Of a stretch of DNA of 64,000 nucleotides, positions 12,939 through 25,910 are shown one piece after another. The translations under genes were made by a program, and so were the position numbers. Position 1 is the stretch's first letter; every line of letters begins with the position of its first letter. This DNA comes from Eudromia elegans (lineage: Eukaryota; Chordata; Aves; Tinamiformes; Tinamidae), in the NCBI GenBank assembly GCA_003342815.1, contig PTEX01000120.1, positions 582,562 through 646,561 of the forward strand. Reading direction: 5' to 3'. The notes under the pieces were generated by a model. That model was not told where the DNA came from. It searched no databases and worked only from the letters and a program-made list of their open reading frames with translations.

Positions 12939-14447
12939 AGCATGACTTAGAAAATGTCAAAACATAATTTTACATATATATGTATTTACTTATCTATGAC
13001 CTCATAAAAATGGACTGCTTTCTTCTTTACATTCTATTTAAAGCTACACTTTTGTTACCAATTTATCTTCTGAAAAACTCTTGAGCTTCCAACAAATCTT
13101 AAGAACTGCAGTATGTAGGTCAAGGACTGTACAATTTGCTTTAATCATTGATTTTTTCCCCCCACCAAAATAGGAAAAATGTAAAAAAACAGATTTTAAA
13201 AATGTCTCTGAAGATAATTCTAAATCATGTAAATGAATGCCTGGATTTGGAATGCTTAATTGATTTTATTGATGCTCATTTCCATCCATAAAAACTGTCT
13301 GAAGAAAAGAAATGTGATATTACTTTGAAACACATGGTTTGAAAACTGGAGCACATTTTTGGATGAATTTAGTGTGCCACTGAACATGGTCTAAAATTTT
13401 TTCATACTGAGAGATCAGAGCTTGGCAAGAGCCTCAGAGGGTGCTGAGAAGCCTTTGCAGTGGACTCAGTGAGGACATTACAGCAGGGTATAGTGTAAGG
13501 CTTTTGCTGATGCTGTTAGTTTTGTAAGGACAAAAAAAAAAAAGTCGTATTACAAAAATTTATGAAATGTAGAGAAATTTTATTAAATATGAGTATTATT
13601 CTGTTTGTCCAGCCTAATTTTTAACAGACACTGAGATACAGAATGGATCAGAAAGGTCAGAAGAGGGAAAACAAAGAGTTGTAGAGTAGTAGAGGTTTAT
13701 CCAGAACAAAAGACAACAAAAGTGCATTTATATTGAAAAGTAGAGTGACTAGAAGAAACTAATTTGAATTTAAGAGATGCTTCCTTGCAACGATTCTACT
13801 TTCCTTTAAATATTATAACATGAAATACGGATAATCATCAGTTTATAGGATTAAACAATGATCAGAAAAAACATTGATGAAAAGAATACCTTCTTTACAA
13901 GTGTATCTTTGTTTCAGTTTTTACATTGTTTTGAAAGATGATAAAATTTTGCCCCAGTGCAATAATTTTTTATATCTCTCTGTGTTTAGCTGTTTGTTTA
14001 ATAGTTTGTGCTCACCAGCCCTGGTAGCTAAATGATTTGTATACTCTGGTTATTAAGTTTTTGATGGACATGTGCCTTTGTGTTTTTCCACTACACAGCC
14101 AATTCCCCATGCTGATGTAGGACCCAGCTTATAGGTTTTTACTATAGTTCTATAGACTGCTGCCTGCCTTTCTATCATGTCTTTCATGCAGTTCTGTAGC
14201 CCAGTGCATTTGATTTTTGCCCTGGGAAGTAGCATTCCTAGACACCAGTTAGGATAACGGCCACTGTTGCACTAAGCAGTGACAGGATGCTTTCTGCCCT
14301 GTAGCATGTTTGTCAGAGTAGTTTAACTGAAGAGCAATGCTCATGATTTAAAGCAGAGACTTTATATGCCTGGTCTACAACTACCATAATGGAATATCAA
14401 AAATACCAAAAGATAGTCTGATGATTTAAAAAAATATATTTCCTGGT

Positions 14448-14468
14448 AAAAAAAAAAAGGGGGGGGGG
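14448..14468. repeat. A11-G10 homopolymer junction
   Basis: Eleven adenines (14448-14458) are followed directly by ten guanines (14459-14468). It is a purine-only run and a likely slippage and sequencing-error site. Confidence 0.9.
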
Positions 14469-15689
14469 AGGATCAAAGTATCAAAATTGTTTGATATGTA
14501 AGGGAAACATTTACTTTCCAGTTGAAAATAAGAAAAAAAAAGGGAAATTAGAGTAATTTAAAGCAGAAAAGTTAACTTTGTAAGTAGTTGGTCAGTTTTC
14601 CTTATAACTGAATTTGATAAGGTAGAATGGGAGAGGTAGGGTTTCAGATCCATATAATTTTCAAAGTTAAGCTGGTGATATTTGTGCACACAAGAACAGA
14701 GAAATTAAAATGAAAATTAAATGAAAAAATTAAAATGAAAATATTATTACAACTACTACTGTCATCTTCCCTTTCTGCATTGAACAAAAGGTTAGATCTC
14801 TTCTGTGCTGGGTGATTACATGCCAATTATTCATGTGGCAGTGAAAAAAAGGGAATTATATTTTCTGAAGCCTTAAAAAAATCCATGGGGAAGCAGCAGG
14901 TGTCATACATTGACAAACAGATGTGTACTTAGCTGTAAATAAATATTGATTATTAAAAAAAGAGCCAAACTCTTTCTAGAAGCCAGAAGTCAGCCAGATG
15001 AGCCCTAAGAATTTGTCTATTCTTTTATATCCTTACTATGATTCACAGCCATACTTCCTCTGTGCATTATAATATTTACACTCCTTTGAATGATTGGAAA
15101 AATTTGGCAAATATAAATGGAAAACATTCTATGACAACTAAGAGAGCACTCCACCGTAAAGCTGTGGTGACAGAGAGTGAGGGAGATGAGTTTTGTTATA
15201 CAGAGATGGAAGGAAAAATATTCCTTGTGACTAGTTTGTCAGGCTATACTTTGATGTGCACTTAAACTAGTGCATTCCTGGAAATAGATGTCCATTTTTA
15301 TCCCCTTTATGCCACACAATGTTCATTCTCACTCTCCCACAGCATGTTTCCTGCTAATCCACTATATCTGGTTATGCTTCAGAAGGGTCAGTGCTTGACC
15401 TGGTTTTCTGCATGGCCTTATAAATAGTGGTGCTGGCCTAGTATAAGGAAAGACAGAAAGGCCAGAATAGTGTGACGGCAAAGAGGAGACAGTCTGGTCT
15501 AACCAGACTCTCAGTGTGAGCACTGTGACAATAAACAGATTCTAGCTGCTTTTTAGTAGCTTAATGTCTACAGTTAAAATGTCAGTACTTCATATTGTCA
15601 AGGTTGTTTTTTAATCTCATGAACATATTACAAGTTATTCCATATGTTCTGATCATTTATATATTTATTTATTTATTTGTCACAAAATT

Positions 15690-16075
15690 AGGATTACCTA
15701 TCGCAGTCCCAGCCTCTGATCAGTTCCGAGGGGTCGGGGGGAATGATGTGTAATGTATAGGCACCTCCATCCTGCAGAGAAAGGCGAGGGAGAGGTAGTA
15801 GATGGCTGATGTCCAGCTGCAGTTCCACAGCCCTGTCCTACAGCTGGACGCTCCTCTAACTTTGACTCTGCCAGCTGACTGTCTTTTCCTCACAGCACTG
15901 GGTTTCAACAGCTCACTTCTCCTTTGATTGCTTACACCCCTTCCTACCCAATCCAGGCAGTGAGCAGCATCCAAGGACAGTAGGCTCTGCAGGTCACTAG
16001 GCGCAAAGTATGTCCAGCATGACTGTCCTCCTAGTGCCCAAAGAAAAGTTCTTCTCCTCATAATGCGTCACTGGA
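15690..16075. other. GC-elevated segment with a 113-codon minus-strand ORF, identity unknown
   Basis: The base composition rises clearly above its surroundings. A minus-strand ORF (15720-16061) begins MRRRTFLWALGGQSCW and is rich in Ser, Arg and Leu. I do not recognise it, and it has no catalytic motif, signal or repeat structure that I can see. It could be an old decayed repeat, a conserved noncoding element or a chance ORF. Confidence 0.25.
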
Positions 16076-19000
16076 AGAAAGGAATTTTCCAGTTGTAGAA
16101 AGTCTGACTGTGCATTGACCTCACCACAGATGAGCTCTTAAACTCAGTTAAGAAACTTTGACAGTTATAATGAGTTTGAAGTTTTATGTGAGCCAGTGGG
16201 GGGCATGCAGTGAGGGCTGTAGTTCCCTACTCCAGTCTCTAAATATCATACAGTGCCTATACTCACGTATGCTATACTGAGTACCACAAGAGTGGGTGTG
16301 AATGATGTGAATAAGAAGGAATGTCAACTAGCATTCAGTAAGATATCAGAAAACAGGCCTGACCACAATGATCCCTGGGAATTCGTCACATAGCTGTTTT
16401 CTCACAACCCACAAAACTACATTTAGCCAGAATAAATCATAAATGAATGCATTATAAAGTTTCCTAACTCATTCAAATTTTTTTCCACAAATGAATGGAT
16501 TTTTAAAGCCAACATATGTGATTAATCCAGCTAATCTATTCTATATCTTTCACCACTAATATCTCATCTCTTATTCCTGCACTGAGCCTAATTTCTTCTA
16601 ACTGAATAAAGAACAGATTCCAGAAAGGATTTTGATTTCAGTTTCCAGGAAGCAAGAATGGAGATCACACCACCCCCCTTTACCTGTTAAAAGAAAAATT
16701 TTAATCTGAATTTCTTGGGCTTCAGCTGTTATTTTCTATATGTATATATATTTAACATAATATTTAGAAACCACTTGTTTGCTGGAATTAAACCAAAAAA
16801 GCAGATTAAGCTGTCTCATTCTTTCATAGTAATCTCTTTTCTCTTTTTTATTGGTCATTTTTATATATTCCAAATTTCTCCACTTTTTTTTTGGGTTAAA
16901 ATATGGCCAACAGAAGCTTTGCCCATTGTTGCCACTTAAGACGGAATATTATCCCCTTTCTTTTTCTGATTATTCTCTTGCATGTATGCTCAAAGATTCA
17001 ATTAGCTTTTCGGCTTCTGTAAGGCACTTGATCATATTAACTCACTTTTTCACTGTAATGTATACATTATGTCAAATTTCTTGACCTTTTAATATCTGCA
17101 TTTTAGTTATTCCTTGTATAATTTGTTGCATTAAAGCAACTTTGCTGGGTCTATCTTACAAAGAGATTCAGGTCGCTCTGTGTGACTGCTCTGTCCTCAG
17201 CTTTATTTGTTACTATTAATTTCTCTGGCATATTTATGCCTCATTATGGAATGTCTCTGAGATTCTCCAACTAGCATCAAATGAATTACTTAAAAATCAG
17301 AAACTAAGCAGGTTTTCACAGAGTGACCCTATGCCCAAATTAATAAGCTTAAAAGAATATATTTTTCCTTCTTCCCCTTTTGGTTTTAGTGGTGCAAGTC
17401 AGTAGTCCTTCAATTCATTCTCTAGAAGATACTGCTAACTGAGTTATTTTTAAGTCTTATAATAGATATTTCATTATTTCAGTATGATAGTATCTAGTTT
17501 AACAATAGAAAATTTTGCCAGTAACAAGAGCAAAATTATTGCTATACTATTCAATTGCTTGAAAAAAAAATCATTTGAATCAAAAATTGCATAGCTACAT
17601 TCCAAATAAATAAGAATATTCCTGTTATAACTTAGTATGACCTTGAACCAAAGTAGGAGAGAGAGAAAAGAAGAAAACTGTGAGAAAAAACTTTTTGTGT
17701 TTGTATTTATAGGCCTTTTTTGTTTGTATTTTTAAGAACAACTCTGGAAACGTTTGGATGGGTATAAAATCCTACCATTTTAAAGTTCATTTTATCTATT
17801 CATAAATGAAATAGTAATTTTGTTATAGAAGAACATTCACATTTTGATTGTGCTGTGTAGTAACTTCTCTCTACAGCACAATCTTAGAGTTATAAGTTCT
17901 ATAAAAATTAGAATTATGAGAATATAAGAATAACTTAGAATTACAAGTTCTATAATAATTTCCCTGAATAAATATTGCTAAGTTTTTTTTCCTCTCTTGA
18001 AATGGATCAAGTTCATTATGCTTTTGCTTTTTTTTTTAAATATCTAGATACTACCTCATTGGAGAGGAGAAGAAAATGATAAAGTCCAAAGGGAACCAAA
18101 GGCAACAGAACATCTTTATGCCTAGATACGCTAACATATATTATACTGGAAGGTGTCTTGGAACTTGATCAAATGAATTGCTCTTTCTGAAGTTGATTCA
18201 GGTTAGGAAATTACTGCCTCCAGCTTCTTGTTACTTCCTTACCAGAAAACTATTACTCATTGAGAGATTCTTTTTGTTCTCTCTGATTTGGTTTCTCTCT
18301 AGCTTTATTAATCTAAGCACAGGTTTACTCTAAGAAAGGCTATGTAGGTTTTGATTTTGAAGCTCATCATTTGTTGCTAGATGAGAAATAAATCTCTGTG
18401 CCATATTCATACATACATATAGCATAAAAATATTTGGAGGTAGAACAGTGGCAAACAGTGATAAGGACTAAATGTTCACTTAGTGTAATCTAGAATCATA
18501 GCATTTCAGTACATGTGTCAGGAAAACTCAGAACTTTTATTTCCTGTTTTGCTGTTGATTTGTTGTGGTAAAACCTCACAGTCTGGCAGCAAACATTAGG
18601 CCTGGTTTGATGTTAAGGCACTAACTACCGCTCAGTTCCTTCCTACAAGCTGAACTGTTACTGACACCACAATACGAACAGTTATGACAGTTCTATGAGC
18701 AATATGAACAGCCTCTGATTCAGTCTCTAAAGTAGCATCCTTAAGGGGTCGTGCCTAACATTGTTGCATAATTAGCAGAGTTGGGACTTTAAATGTCTTC
18801 TATGACTACATGAAGTAGTTTAACCAGTGGTGTTGCAAAAAAAAGAAAAAGCAAAAAAAGTAGTAAGAACAGTAATAGAACAGTAGTAAAGAACATCAAA
18901 AAGATGTTAAAAAAGATGTTCTTTACAGGTATAGCTAATGATAAAATACTGTTAAAACTGGATGTGCTCAGTAGTTCTTTGCAGAATGATCTCAATTGCC

Positions 19001-19805
19001 TTGAATTTGTTTTAGAATCACCTTATTCATTAATGCAGAGGAGAAAATATTTTACTTAGAACAAAAGAAAATAAATTATGTTGATTATACTTTTCTTCAA
19101 AGCTGTGTGCCTCTTCATTTAGTTAACATGTTTTTCAAAATTTAGCAATTTTACAAATGGTTTGACTGAATACAGCTGATATTTTTCAGGTCCCTCTCCT
19201 TCACTAGGTTATTTATTTCTGTAATACTTAATAAATTTTTAAAATGTCTGCAATTTTATATCAATGCCATTTATAATAATTGTATGCTAAATGAGTGGTG
19301 TCAAAACTGAAATATAGGATTTGTTCTCCTATGTGTTCTACTGTGAGATGATAACTGGTGGGATTAAAGAGAAAATTCTACACTACAGTTACATTAAGTA
19401 TCTAACAAACTGGCAAAATAAATTAAAGTGTTGTATATCTTCCTCAGAATCACAAAGATGGCTAAGATGCATGCAAAACAGATCTGAACTTAATCTGTGC
19501 AATATTTCCTTGTGTTTATAAATTGGGATTGTATAGTCATGTGCATTGAAATGTACACACAGCTGTCCAATTCAGGCCAATGGCATCTGTATCCCGCAAA
19601 AACACTGGGGAAATTCTAATATCTAATTTGAGATTGATGTTACAAAAGCTTAAGTATTCAGACAGATCCTATTTCAATAGTTTATGAGACTGCTCAGACA
19701 GCTCAAACAGCTCAAACAGCTAGTGATATTTAAAATAAGATTGACGGTGAGTTGATAGTTGGGCTGCTGACACCAGCCTGTCACTCTGAATGCACTTTTC
19801 TGAAT
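16076..19805. other. Unassigned AT-rich DNA
   Basis: No recognisable gene or recent transposon. The short ORFs at 16715-17084, 18789-18995 and 19321-19521 are hydrophobic or AT-biased and look like chance. A 9-bp unit (cagctcaaa) is repeated just before the CR1 insertion, near 19690-19720. Confidence 0.5.
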
Positions 19806-21245
19806 ACAGAATCACAGCATAATGGAGGTTTGAACTGCCTCTGGAGATACACAGGTCCAGCCTGATGAAAGGTCAACCATCTGTATGAGCTTGTCCAGGA
19901 CTGCATCCAGTTGGATTTCGAATGTCTCTAAGTATGGAGAACTCATAACCACCCTGAGCAACTTGTTCCTCACTTCAACCACCCTCCCAGTGAAAAAATG
20001 CTTTGTTGAATTCGGAAGAATTTTTCTATGTTTCAAGTTGTTCCTGTTGCCTCTTGTCCCCGGACTCCACTGAGAAAAGTCTCATCCAATCTTCTTTGTT
20101 CCTCTGCATTAGATATTTATTTACGTAGATAAGATCCCCTTCTAAGCCTTCTCTTTTCTAAGCTAAAATAGTCCCTGGTCTCTCAACCTGTCCTTGTATG
20201 AGAGATACTATCACTTATTCAGCTTTGTGACCCATCTCTGGACTCAATTCAGTATGTTTATACCTTTCACGTCCTGTGAAGTATAGAGATGAGCACAGCA
20301 CTCAAGACGTTGCCTGACCAGTGCTGAGGGCAAGGCTCACTTCTCTTGACTCGCTGGCAACACTCTTTTCAATACAGACCACAATGTTATCGTCCTTCTT
20401 TGCCACAAGGGAGAACTGCTGGCTCATGATTGACTTGCTGTACACCAGGATCCCCAGATCCTTTTCTGCAAAAATATTCTCCAACTGGTCAGACCCTAGC
20501 CTGTAATGGTGGAAGAGATTATTCCTCCCTAATTGCAGGACACTGTACTTCTCTTTGCTGAATTTAATGCGGTTCCCCTTTGCCCATTTCTCCAGTCTGC
20601 TGAGGTCCATTTGGATGGTAGCACACTCATCTGGTGCACCAGCCACTCCTCTCATTTTTGTGTCAACTACAGACTTGCTGAGGGTGCACTGATTCCTGTT
20701 GTCTGTGTCGTTAGTGAAGATATGAGACAGTATTTCTCCCAATATCTACCCTTGGTGGACACCACTAATGACTAGTTTACAGTTGAGCTTTCTGCACTGA
20801 TCACAACCCTCTGAACACTGCAGTTCAGCCAGTTTTCAATATAATTAATTGGCTAATTATCTAGACTGTTCTTCATCAGCCTGTGAGTATGTTATGGGAA
20901 ACAGTGTCAAGCCTGGCATCTCATCATAGAATCAAGCTGAATAAACACAATTTCCTCTTTATAAATGCATATGGACTACTCCTGATGATTTTCTTGTCCT
21001 TCACATGTCTGGAAATTATATCCAAAATGCTGAATAACAGGCAAGATTTTTCATCACTTTCCCGGCATGTAGTAACACAGCCTGTATTTTCCCAGATCCT
21101 CTTCATAGTTTTTGAAGAAAGAGGTGATTTTTCTTTCTTTTAGCCTTCAGAAATCTCTCCCAGACCCTTCCAAGATAACCAAAAGTTGCCTCACAATGAC
21201 ATCAGACAGATTCCTTAGCATTTAAGGCACCCTCAGACCCAAGAG
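19806..21245 (-). mobile_element. Old CR1 LINE copy, 3' part with decayed reverse transcriptase
   Basis: The element is in reverse orientation. Its 3' end is at 19806 (acagaatcacagcataatgg), followed leftward to rightward by the 3' untranslated part and then the reverse-transcriptase C-terminus. The longest surviving minus ORF (20302-20742) contains recognisable CR1 polymerase blocks such as DLSRLEKWAKGNRIKFSKEK and LGRNN, then a KDLGILV-type block. Further right, about 20880-21245, more of the RT domain aligns with CR1 consensus, with an internal gap near 20910-20930. Many substitutions and stops show that this is an ancient, inactive copy, clearly older than those at 51.4 and 63.3 kb. The right boundary is approximate. 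Confidence 0.88.
20302..20742 (-). pseudogene. CR1 reverse transcriptase remnant inside the old CR1 copy
   Basis: This 146-codon minus frame keeps the C-terminal part of the CR1 ORF2 reverse transcriptase (the DLSRLEKWA...KCVLQLGRNN region and the AEKDLGILV block in family terms). It lacks the catalytic palm motifs, which in a full element lie further toward the 5' side, and flanking frames are broken. It was part of an RNA-directed DNA polymerase and has no host function visible here. Confidence 0.8.
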
Positions 21246-21684
21246 TTTGTGCAGCTACCTAAAACCATATTTTGTTCAGGACATAAGGAGTTCTCAATAT
21301 GTGTGTGGATATATATATATGTGGATATATATATATTTTTATATATATACACATGAAGTAAAAAGTAAGGAATCTATAACACCACACACATGCTGTGTGA
21401 TATAGAGATTGCCTCAAAGGAATGGTGGGTTTACTGCTGTATTTATGCTCTATGTTTAGGAGTGGGAAGTCATAGCCCTACAGCAGTGAATGCCTGGAAA
21501 TACAAACTAAATATGAACCGGAAGTGCAATGGTCCTGTAAAAATGTCTTATCTGCTCTGGAAAGTATTGTCAGAGTGTAAGAGGTGGGAGAAATATTTAG
21601 CAACAGTATCAGCCGAAATACTGTCTCCAGTTTTAATTTCTTAAAAACAATTTTCACAGTGTGGAAAACATCAAAGATTAAAAT
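21246..21684. other. Spacer between two CR1 fragments, with an AT tandem repeat
   Basis: It holds a two-copy 16-bp tandem, gtggatatatatatat, at 21305-21336 and a TA-rich tail to about 21352. No gene is evident; the 84-codon ORF at 21390-21644 is unrecognised. Confidence 0.5.
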
Positions 21685-21885
21685 TGTTATAGAAAATATG
21701 ACTTATGAAGAAATCTTGGAGCAGTTGCAGCAGTTTAATCTAGAAAAGGGGAAACTTGGGACGATAATATTTCAGTCCATAAAACACAGTTATTAAAAAT
21801 ATGATGATTGACCCTTCACAGTCACTGAGGACAGGTTGCCGAATTTGCAACAAAGTGAAGGTTCAACACTGAAGTCAAAATTTCA
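21685..21885 (+). mobile_element. Very decayed CR1 fragment (sense strand)
   Basis: The plus-strand translation MTYEEILEQLQQFNLEKGKL resembles the conserved CR1/LINE C-terminal block 'YEERLxELGLFxLEKRRLRGD'. About 60 bases further, 'gaggacagg...ttgcaacaaagtgaaggttc' resembles the next CR1 segment. It lies opposite in orientation to the neighbouring 19.8-21.2 kb copy. Divergence is heavy, so the boundaries and the call are tentative. Confidence 0.45.
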
Positions 21886-23512
21886 GCTTTTTAAAACTGA
21901 ATAGTTTAAAAAAATATCTAGGAGAGCAATCTATACCTGCCCCTCTCTTGTGTTTTGAATGATTTATTGAAGTTTTTCCCAGTCCTAGCTTTTGAAGTTC
22001 CATGCTCGTAGTTTGGGGTAGAGGGTTGAAGGGAGGAGAGGAGTTGAGGAGTTTGTAAGAGCTTTCTTAATCACAGGCATTTGTCCCTCCAGCAAGGTAC
22101 CCTTTTCTTATCTTTTTCTTTTTCTTTCTTTTTTTTTTTAATTTTGTTGTCACTGAACCATGAAGAAAAATCTCCTAATACTTGTTTAGGGATTCTAAAT
22201 CCATTAGAAGATTAGTTATAACTGGAGAATTTTATTATTATCCCAGTGTTATCTTAGTGGTTGAACAACATTAAATATTGTTTTTTGCATTGAGTTTCCA
22301 TGAGGATTAATGCTTTATGTGTTTGACAGAAATCCTTTGAGGAGAAGATTTTTTTGCTTGTCTGTTATGCATATCTTTCATGAACTTCTTTAGGATAACA
22401 GATGTATTGGCTACAGCACCAGAAAAATTAAGTTTATTATAAAAGTACTTTATAAAGTACTTATTATAAAAGTACTAGTGTTTATGGATTAACAGTTCTA
22501 TGCATCTGGATTTATGGATTAATCGCCCAAGAACCAGGCAGTAAAATAGACCATAGGTCACTAGACCATGGTCAGCAGCAACCTTTGGGGAAGTAACCAG
22601 ATACTGGAAGAAGAGGTCTGAGAGAAAAGAAAAGGCTGGGTGGACAGGGGATTAGAGAATGCATTGTGTGAGAAATGGTCAGGAGGAAGTGAAGGAGCAC
22701 AAGGATGAGAGAAGGGGACAAAACATTTGAGGAATAAAGTGGGAAGTGGGACGGTGATCACCATTGCTGTCTTGGAGCCTGAAACTTAGGCCCTGGTGGG
22801 AAGAAGTGTGGGGTTGCACACCACCTCCCCCTCTAACGAACACAAAAATTAACATGTAGGTAACTAAGAGGAAGCATCTTCATGTATGTTTTAAATACAT
22901 GACTGGGGTTTCAATCATGGTGGTAATATGCAGATTTTTTGAAGCTGGCTTCATTCTTAATATTGTAAAGAAATTCAGCGGATTTTTTTTTTATCACTTA
23001 ATTATTCACTGTAGGTGTCAAAATTTAGACACCTGAAAGGTGTCTTTTAGCAATAACACTAAAACAAAAATACTTTTGAGCTTTCCATTCCTAAAGAATA
23101 CCGTGGTTGTGTTTGCGTTTTCATTTCATTCGTATGCTGAATATCTGAAGCTAAGACACTGGAATCTCTTGGGTGTCTTTTACTTCTGAGTGCTATGATG
23201 TTGAAGTGACACATTTGAGGCCTTTCACTCTTTTGTTCTCTGTTGGTTTGTTCACTCTTTTGCTCCAGAATCAGCTCAAGTCTTCTCAGTTCTCAGCAGA
23301 ACTTCCATTTTGTAATGCTGCAGTGAAAATGGGAGCAAGCTGAATGCGAGCTGAACGTCAGTCCAGCCACAGAAAATGAAAGTTTAGTGTTTGGGCATAG
23401 GGGACAGAAGATGACGCTTGGAAAATAGGCTTGCTGCTAATATTACCTTGAGGAGCCCCATCTCACAGCAACTGCCTTCCCTCTCTCTCTGTTTTCCTTC
23501 GGGTGACTACAG
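21886..23512. other. Unassigned DNA with a short perfect palindrome
   Basis: No gene is recognisable. The 20-bp palindrome at 22443-22462 sits between two copies of ttattataaaagtact. A purine-rich stretch covers 22561-22760, and pyrimidine tracts precede the candidate exon at 23513. Confidence 0.5.
22443..22462. repeat. 20-bp perfect palindrome
   Basis: aagtactttataaagtactt is self-complementary over all 20 bases and is embedded in a direct repeat of ttattataaaagtact. It is a small AT-rich potential cruciform, probably neutral. Confidence 0.8.
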
Positions 23513-23577
23513 CAGTGTCAGCTGTCTACAGCTCTGGCACAAGCAATGAACAAAATCATTTTGTTACACCTGCAGAG
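23513..23577 (+). CDS. Candidate exon 2 of a spliced gene of unknown identity
   Basis: A strong pyrimidine tract (about 23474-23500, with ctctctctctgttttccttc) leads to the acceptor gactacag. The 65-nt segment then ends at gcagag|gtacat, which is a weak donor because it lacks G at +5. Skipping two bases to complete the codon left by the segment at 11347, it reads VSAVYSSGTSNEQNHFVTPA followed by E and ends exactly at a codon boundary. That matches the phase of the next candidate exon at 29382. The residues look like an extracellular or linker stretch, but I recognise no family. Confidence 0.25.
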
Positions 23578-25479
23578 GTACATACGTTTTATTAGATTTC
23601 AGTAATGAACCTTAAGGGTAGTGAAATATTTAGCATCCTAAAAGTGTAATAAAAATTGAATTGGAGAATTTATCTCTTTCTGTTGCTGCAGTTCAGAGTA
23701 GTTTTTATAACTCTTTTATTTTTAAAAAGTCTTAAAAATTTCCATGTTAGAGACAAGAATAGTTTGAATGTAACACATCATGTCAGAGAGATGGCACAAA
23801 TTTAAATAGCTTCATAGGTATTCTACTTAACATTTTCGTTAAGGTCCTTAGGGCTACCTATATGCTGCAATTTAATCAGATGTGCATTTCTGCAGGCTTG
23901 GCAGCAGTAGTAAATCTGTGTGAGCAACACAGACATGCACAGAATATATAAGCATACATTCCACCAAATAATCACCAGTTTTCACTGGAGTACTCCAAAA
24001 CACTTTGCAATGATATTTGTTTTCATGTCCATTTTTTTGTTTGTTTTCAGTTTTTGCAGTGTAATCTCCACTTTAAAAGACAGAAACCTAGCAGAGCTAA
24101 CCAACATTGTGATCATAATCTCAAAGATATATTCTCTTGAACTGGATTTAGTTCTCTTTTCTCTCTGATCAGAAAGAGTTGAATGTATGGTGATTAAATG
24201 GAGAAGAATTTTAGAAGTCAACTATTCTGCTTTTAGGACTATTTTCTTAAAAAAAAAAAGAAAGAAACGTTATCGATAGAAGTCCTTTTTTTATAAGCAA
24301 TGGGTTTTGTTTTTGCAGCAGAGTAAGATACCACACTGCCATTTCTTAAATAATTTAGAAGGAAATTCAAACTCTACTGTGAATTATTTTGGAAAGAACC
24401 AGTTTCAAAGCAGTCCTGCAACTTCCTTTGAATTCTTAAATAACTCTGGGCTGATCTATTTTATTCTGTATTTGCTTAGCCCTTTTCATTTCTGAAGGCA
24501 GCTTTTATTGTGGTTTCCCCCCTCCTGGGAATGAAGCAATTTCAGCTTTCTGAGTAACTGTCCTCCATCAACAGGACTCTTCAGCCTAAATTTGATGTGT
24601 CTATGAGAATAAATTGGGTTCCACTAGAGATTTTCTCCAGGTTCTTTACTATCAATTTCAAAACTGCCAACTTTGCCCCCTCATACTCATTATGGCTCTT
24701 TTATTTTCAGTCTATCAGGAGATTTTGATCTGAAGCATTTCCTTTCTTTGCATTCATGAGTTAATCTGGCAGAACCTAGCACTGTAACTTGGCATTCTCA
24801 TAACTTGATATTTAAATCAGAGAAATAGTTTAATTCAAACTTTTGAGTGCTGCATTTGTCAGAGCTGCCCTGAAGAACATTAAAGCCATTACAGCTGTAT
24901 AGCATATTCTACATCTCTCTCTCAAACAATTACATTCAATCAAAGATATTAGGAGACTACATTCCTTTCAGTGTAGTAGTGATGTAAATGACCTCTCACA
25001 AAATTGTTAATTACCTAAGGTTGTCCTGGAGTGACTGCAATTGCACGGTATTTTACAGCTACAGATTGCAAGCTGTAAATTTGCTTGACTTCATCAGTGG
25101 AGGTACATCTACCTGGCTAAATTACACCTACTTCCACCTATGAAGACTTTTTATAGAACAGTCTGACTTACATTGTACTCCAAAGAGTGGTGAATGAGTG
25201 GAGCCCAGTGTTCAGCACACTTAGGAGAGCATGGTGGCTTGTCCATAGGGAGTCAGCACTTGTGGGGAGAAAAGCTGTTCCCTGACATACTTGCTGCATG
25301 CCATTTCTAATTATTAAACAAGTGAATAAGGGTTTCATTGTAGTCTTACTGGACCAATCTAGGGAAATGTTATTTGAAAAATTTAAAAGATATATTTTTA
25401 AAAACTTTCAAACTTAAAAAAAATTGCAACATGTTTTCTGACTATCATTATATGCTGAAATATTTTCTTTCCTGTGGGA
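23578..25479. other. Unassigned AT-rich DNA (possible intron)
   Basis: No recognisable gene. A plus-strand ORF at 24307-24495 follows an acceptor-like tract (ggttttgtttttgcag) but has no good donor and is not recognised. Confidence 0.45.
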
Positions 25480-25910
25480 TATGTCGTGGGGAACAGATGT
25501 CAGGGCTAGGGCACCAACAGGTTCTGTAGCCCCTCCCTCACCTCTGAGCAGTTTGGTTGCCCGTGGTCCAAGCAGGGCTGTGACCTGGGATCACACTGCA
25601 GGGCAATGAGACTTGAGAAACCTCACTGGGAACTCCCTTTGTCACTCAGAAAATGCTTTTAAGCTCAGGTATGCACCATTGCCAGAGCAATATGCCTGGC
25701 CTTGCAGCTCACTGATCTAGACACCCTGACTTGACCTTCCTGGTTCCATCGCAGAGCTGTCTCATATCTATGGACCTGTTTGGGAGTCACTGGACTTTTG
25801 GTTAACTCCACATGTTTGGGTACTGCCGTGCCTGACTGCTCATTAGTGAAGATCCGACCCTTGCTGTCCTTTAGAGAGCAACCTTCTGTGAAAGCAGCTT
25901 ATTCATATAC
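25480..25910. other. GC-elevated, repeat-like segment, family not identified
   Basis: This stretch stands out in composition from its AT-rich surroundings. It has the feel of a decayed interspersed repeat or LTR-like unit, starting near a tgtcgtggggaac. I can identify neither terminal repeats, a polyadenylation site nor a primer-binding site, so I do not assign a family. Confidence 0.25.

Larger units (their letters stand above)
11408..15689. other. Unassigned AT-rich DNA (possible intron)
   Basis: No recognisable gene. It holds a perfect 19-bp tandem pair at 12901-12938, an A11/G10 homopolymer junction at 14448-14468, and an (ATTT)4 run at 15663-15678. If the candidate spliced gene is real, this belongs to an intron of about 12 kb. 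Confidence 0.5.
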
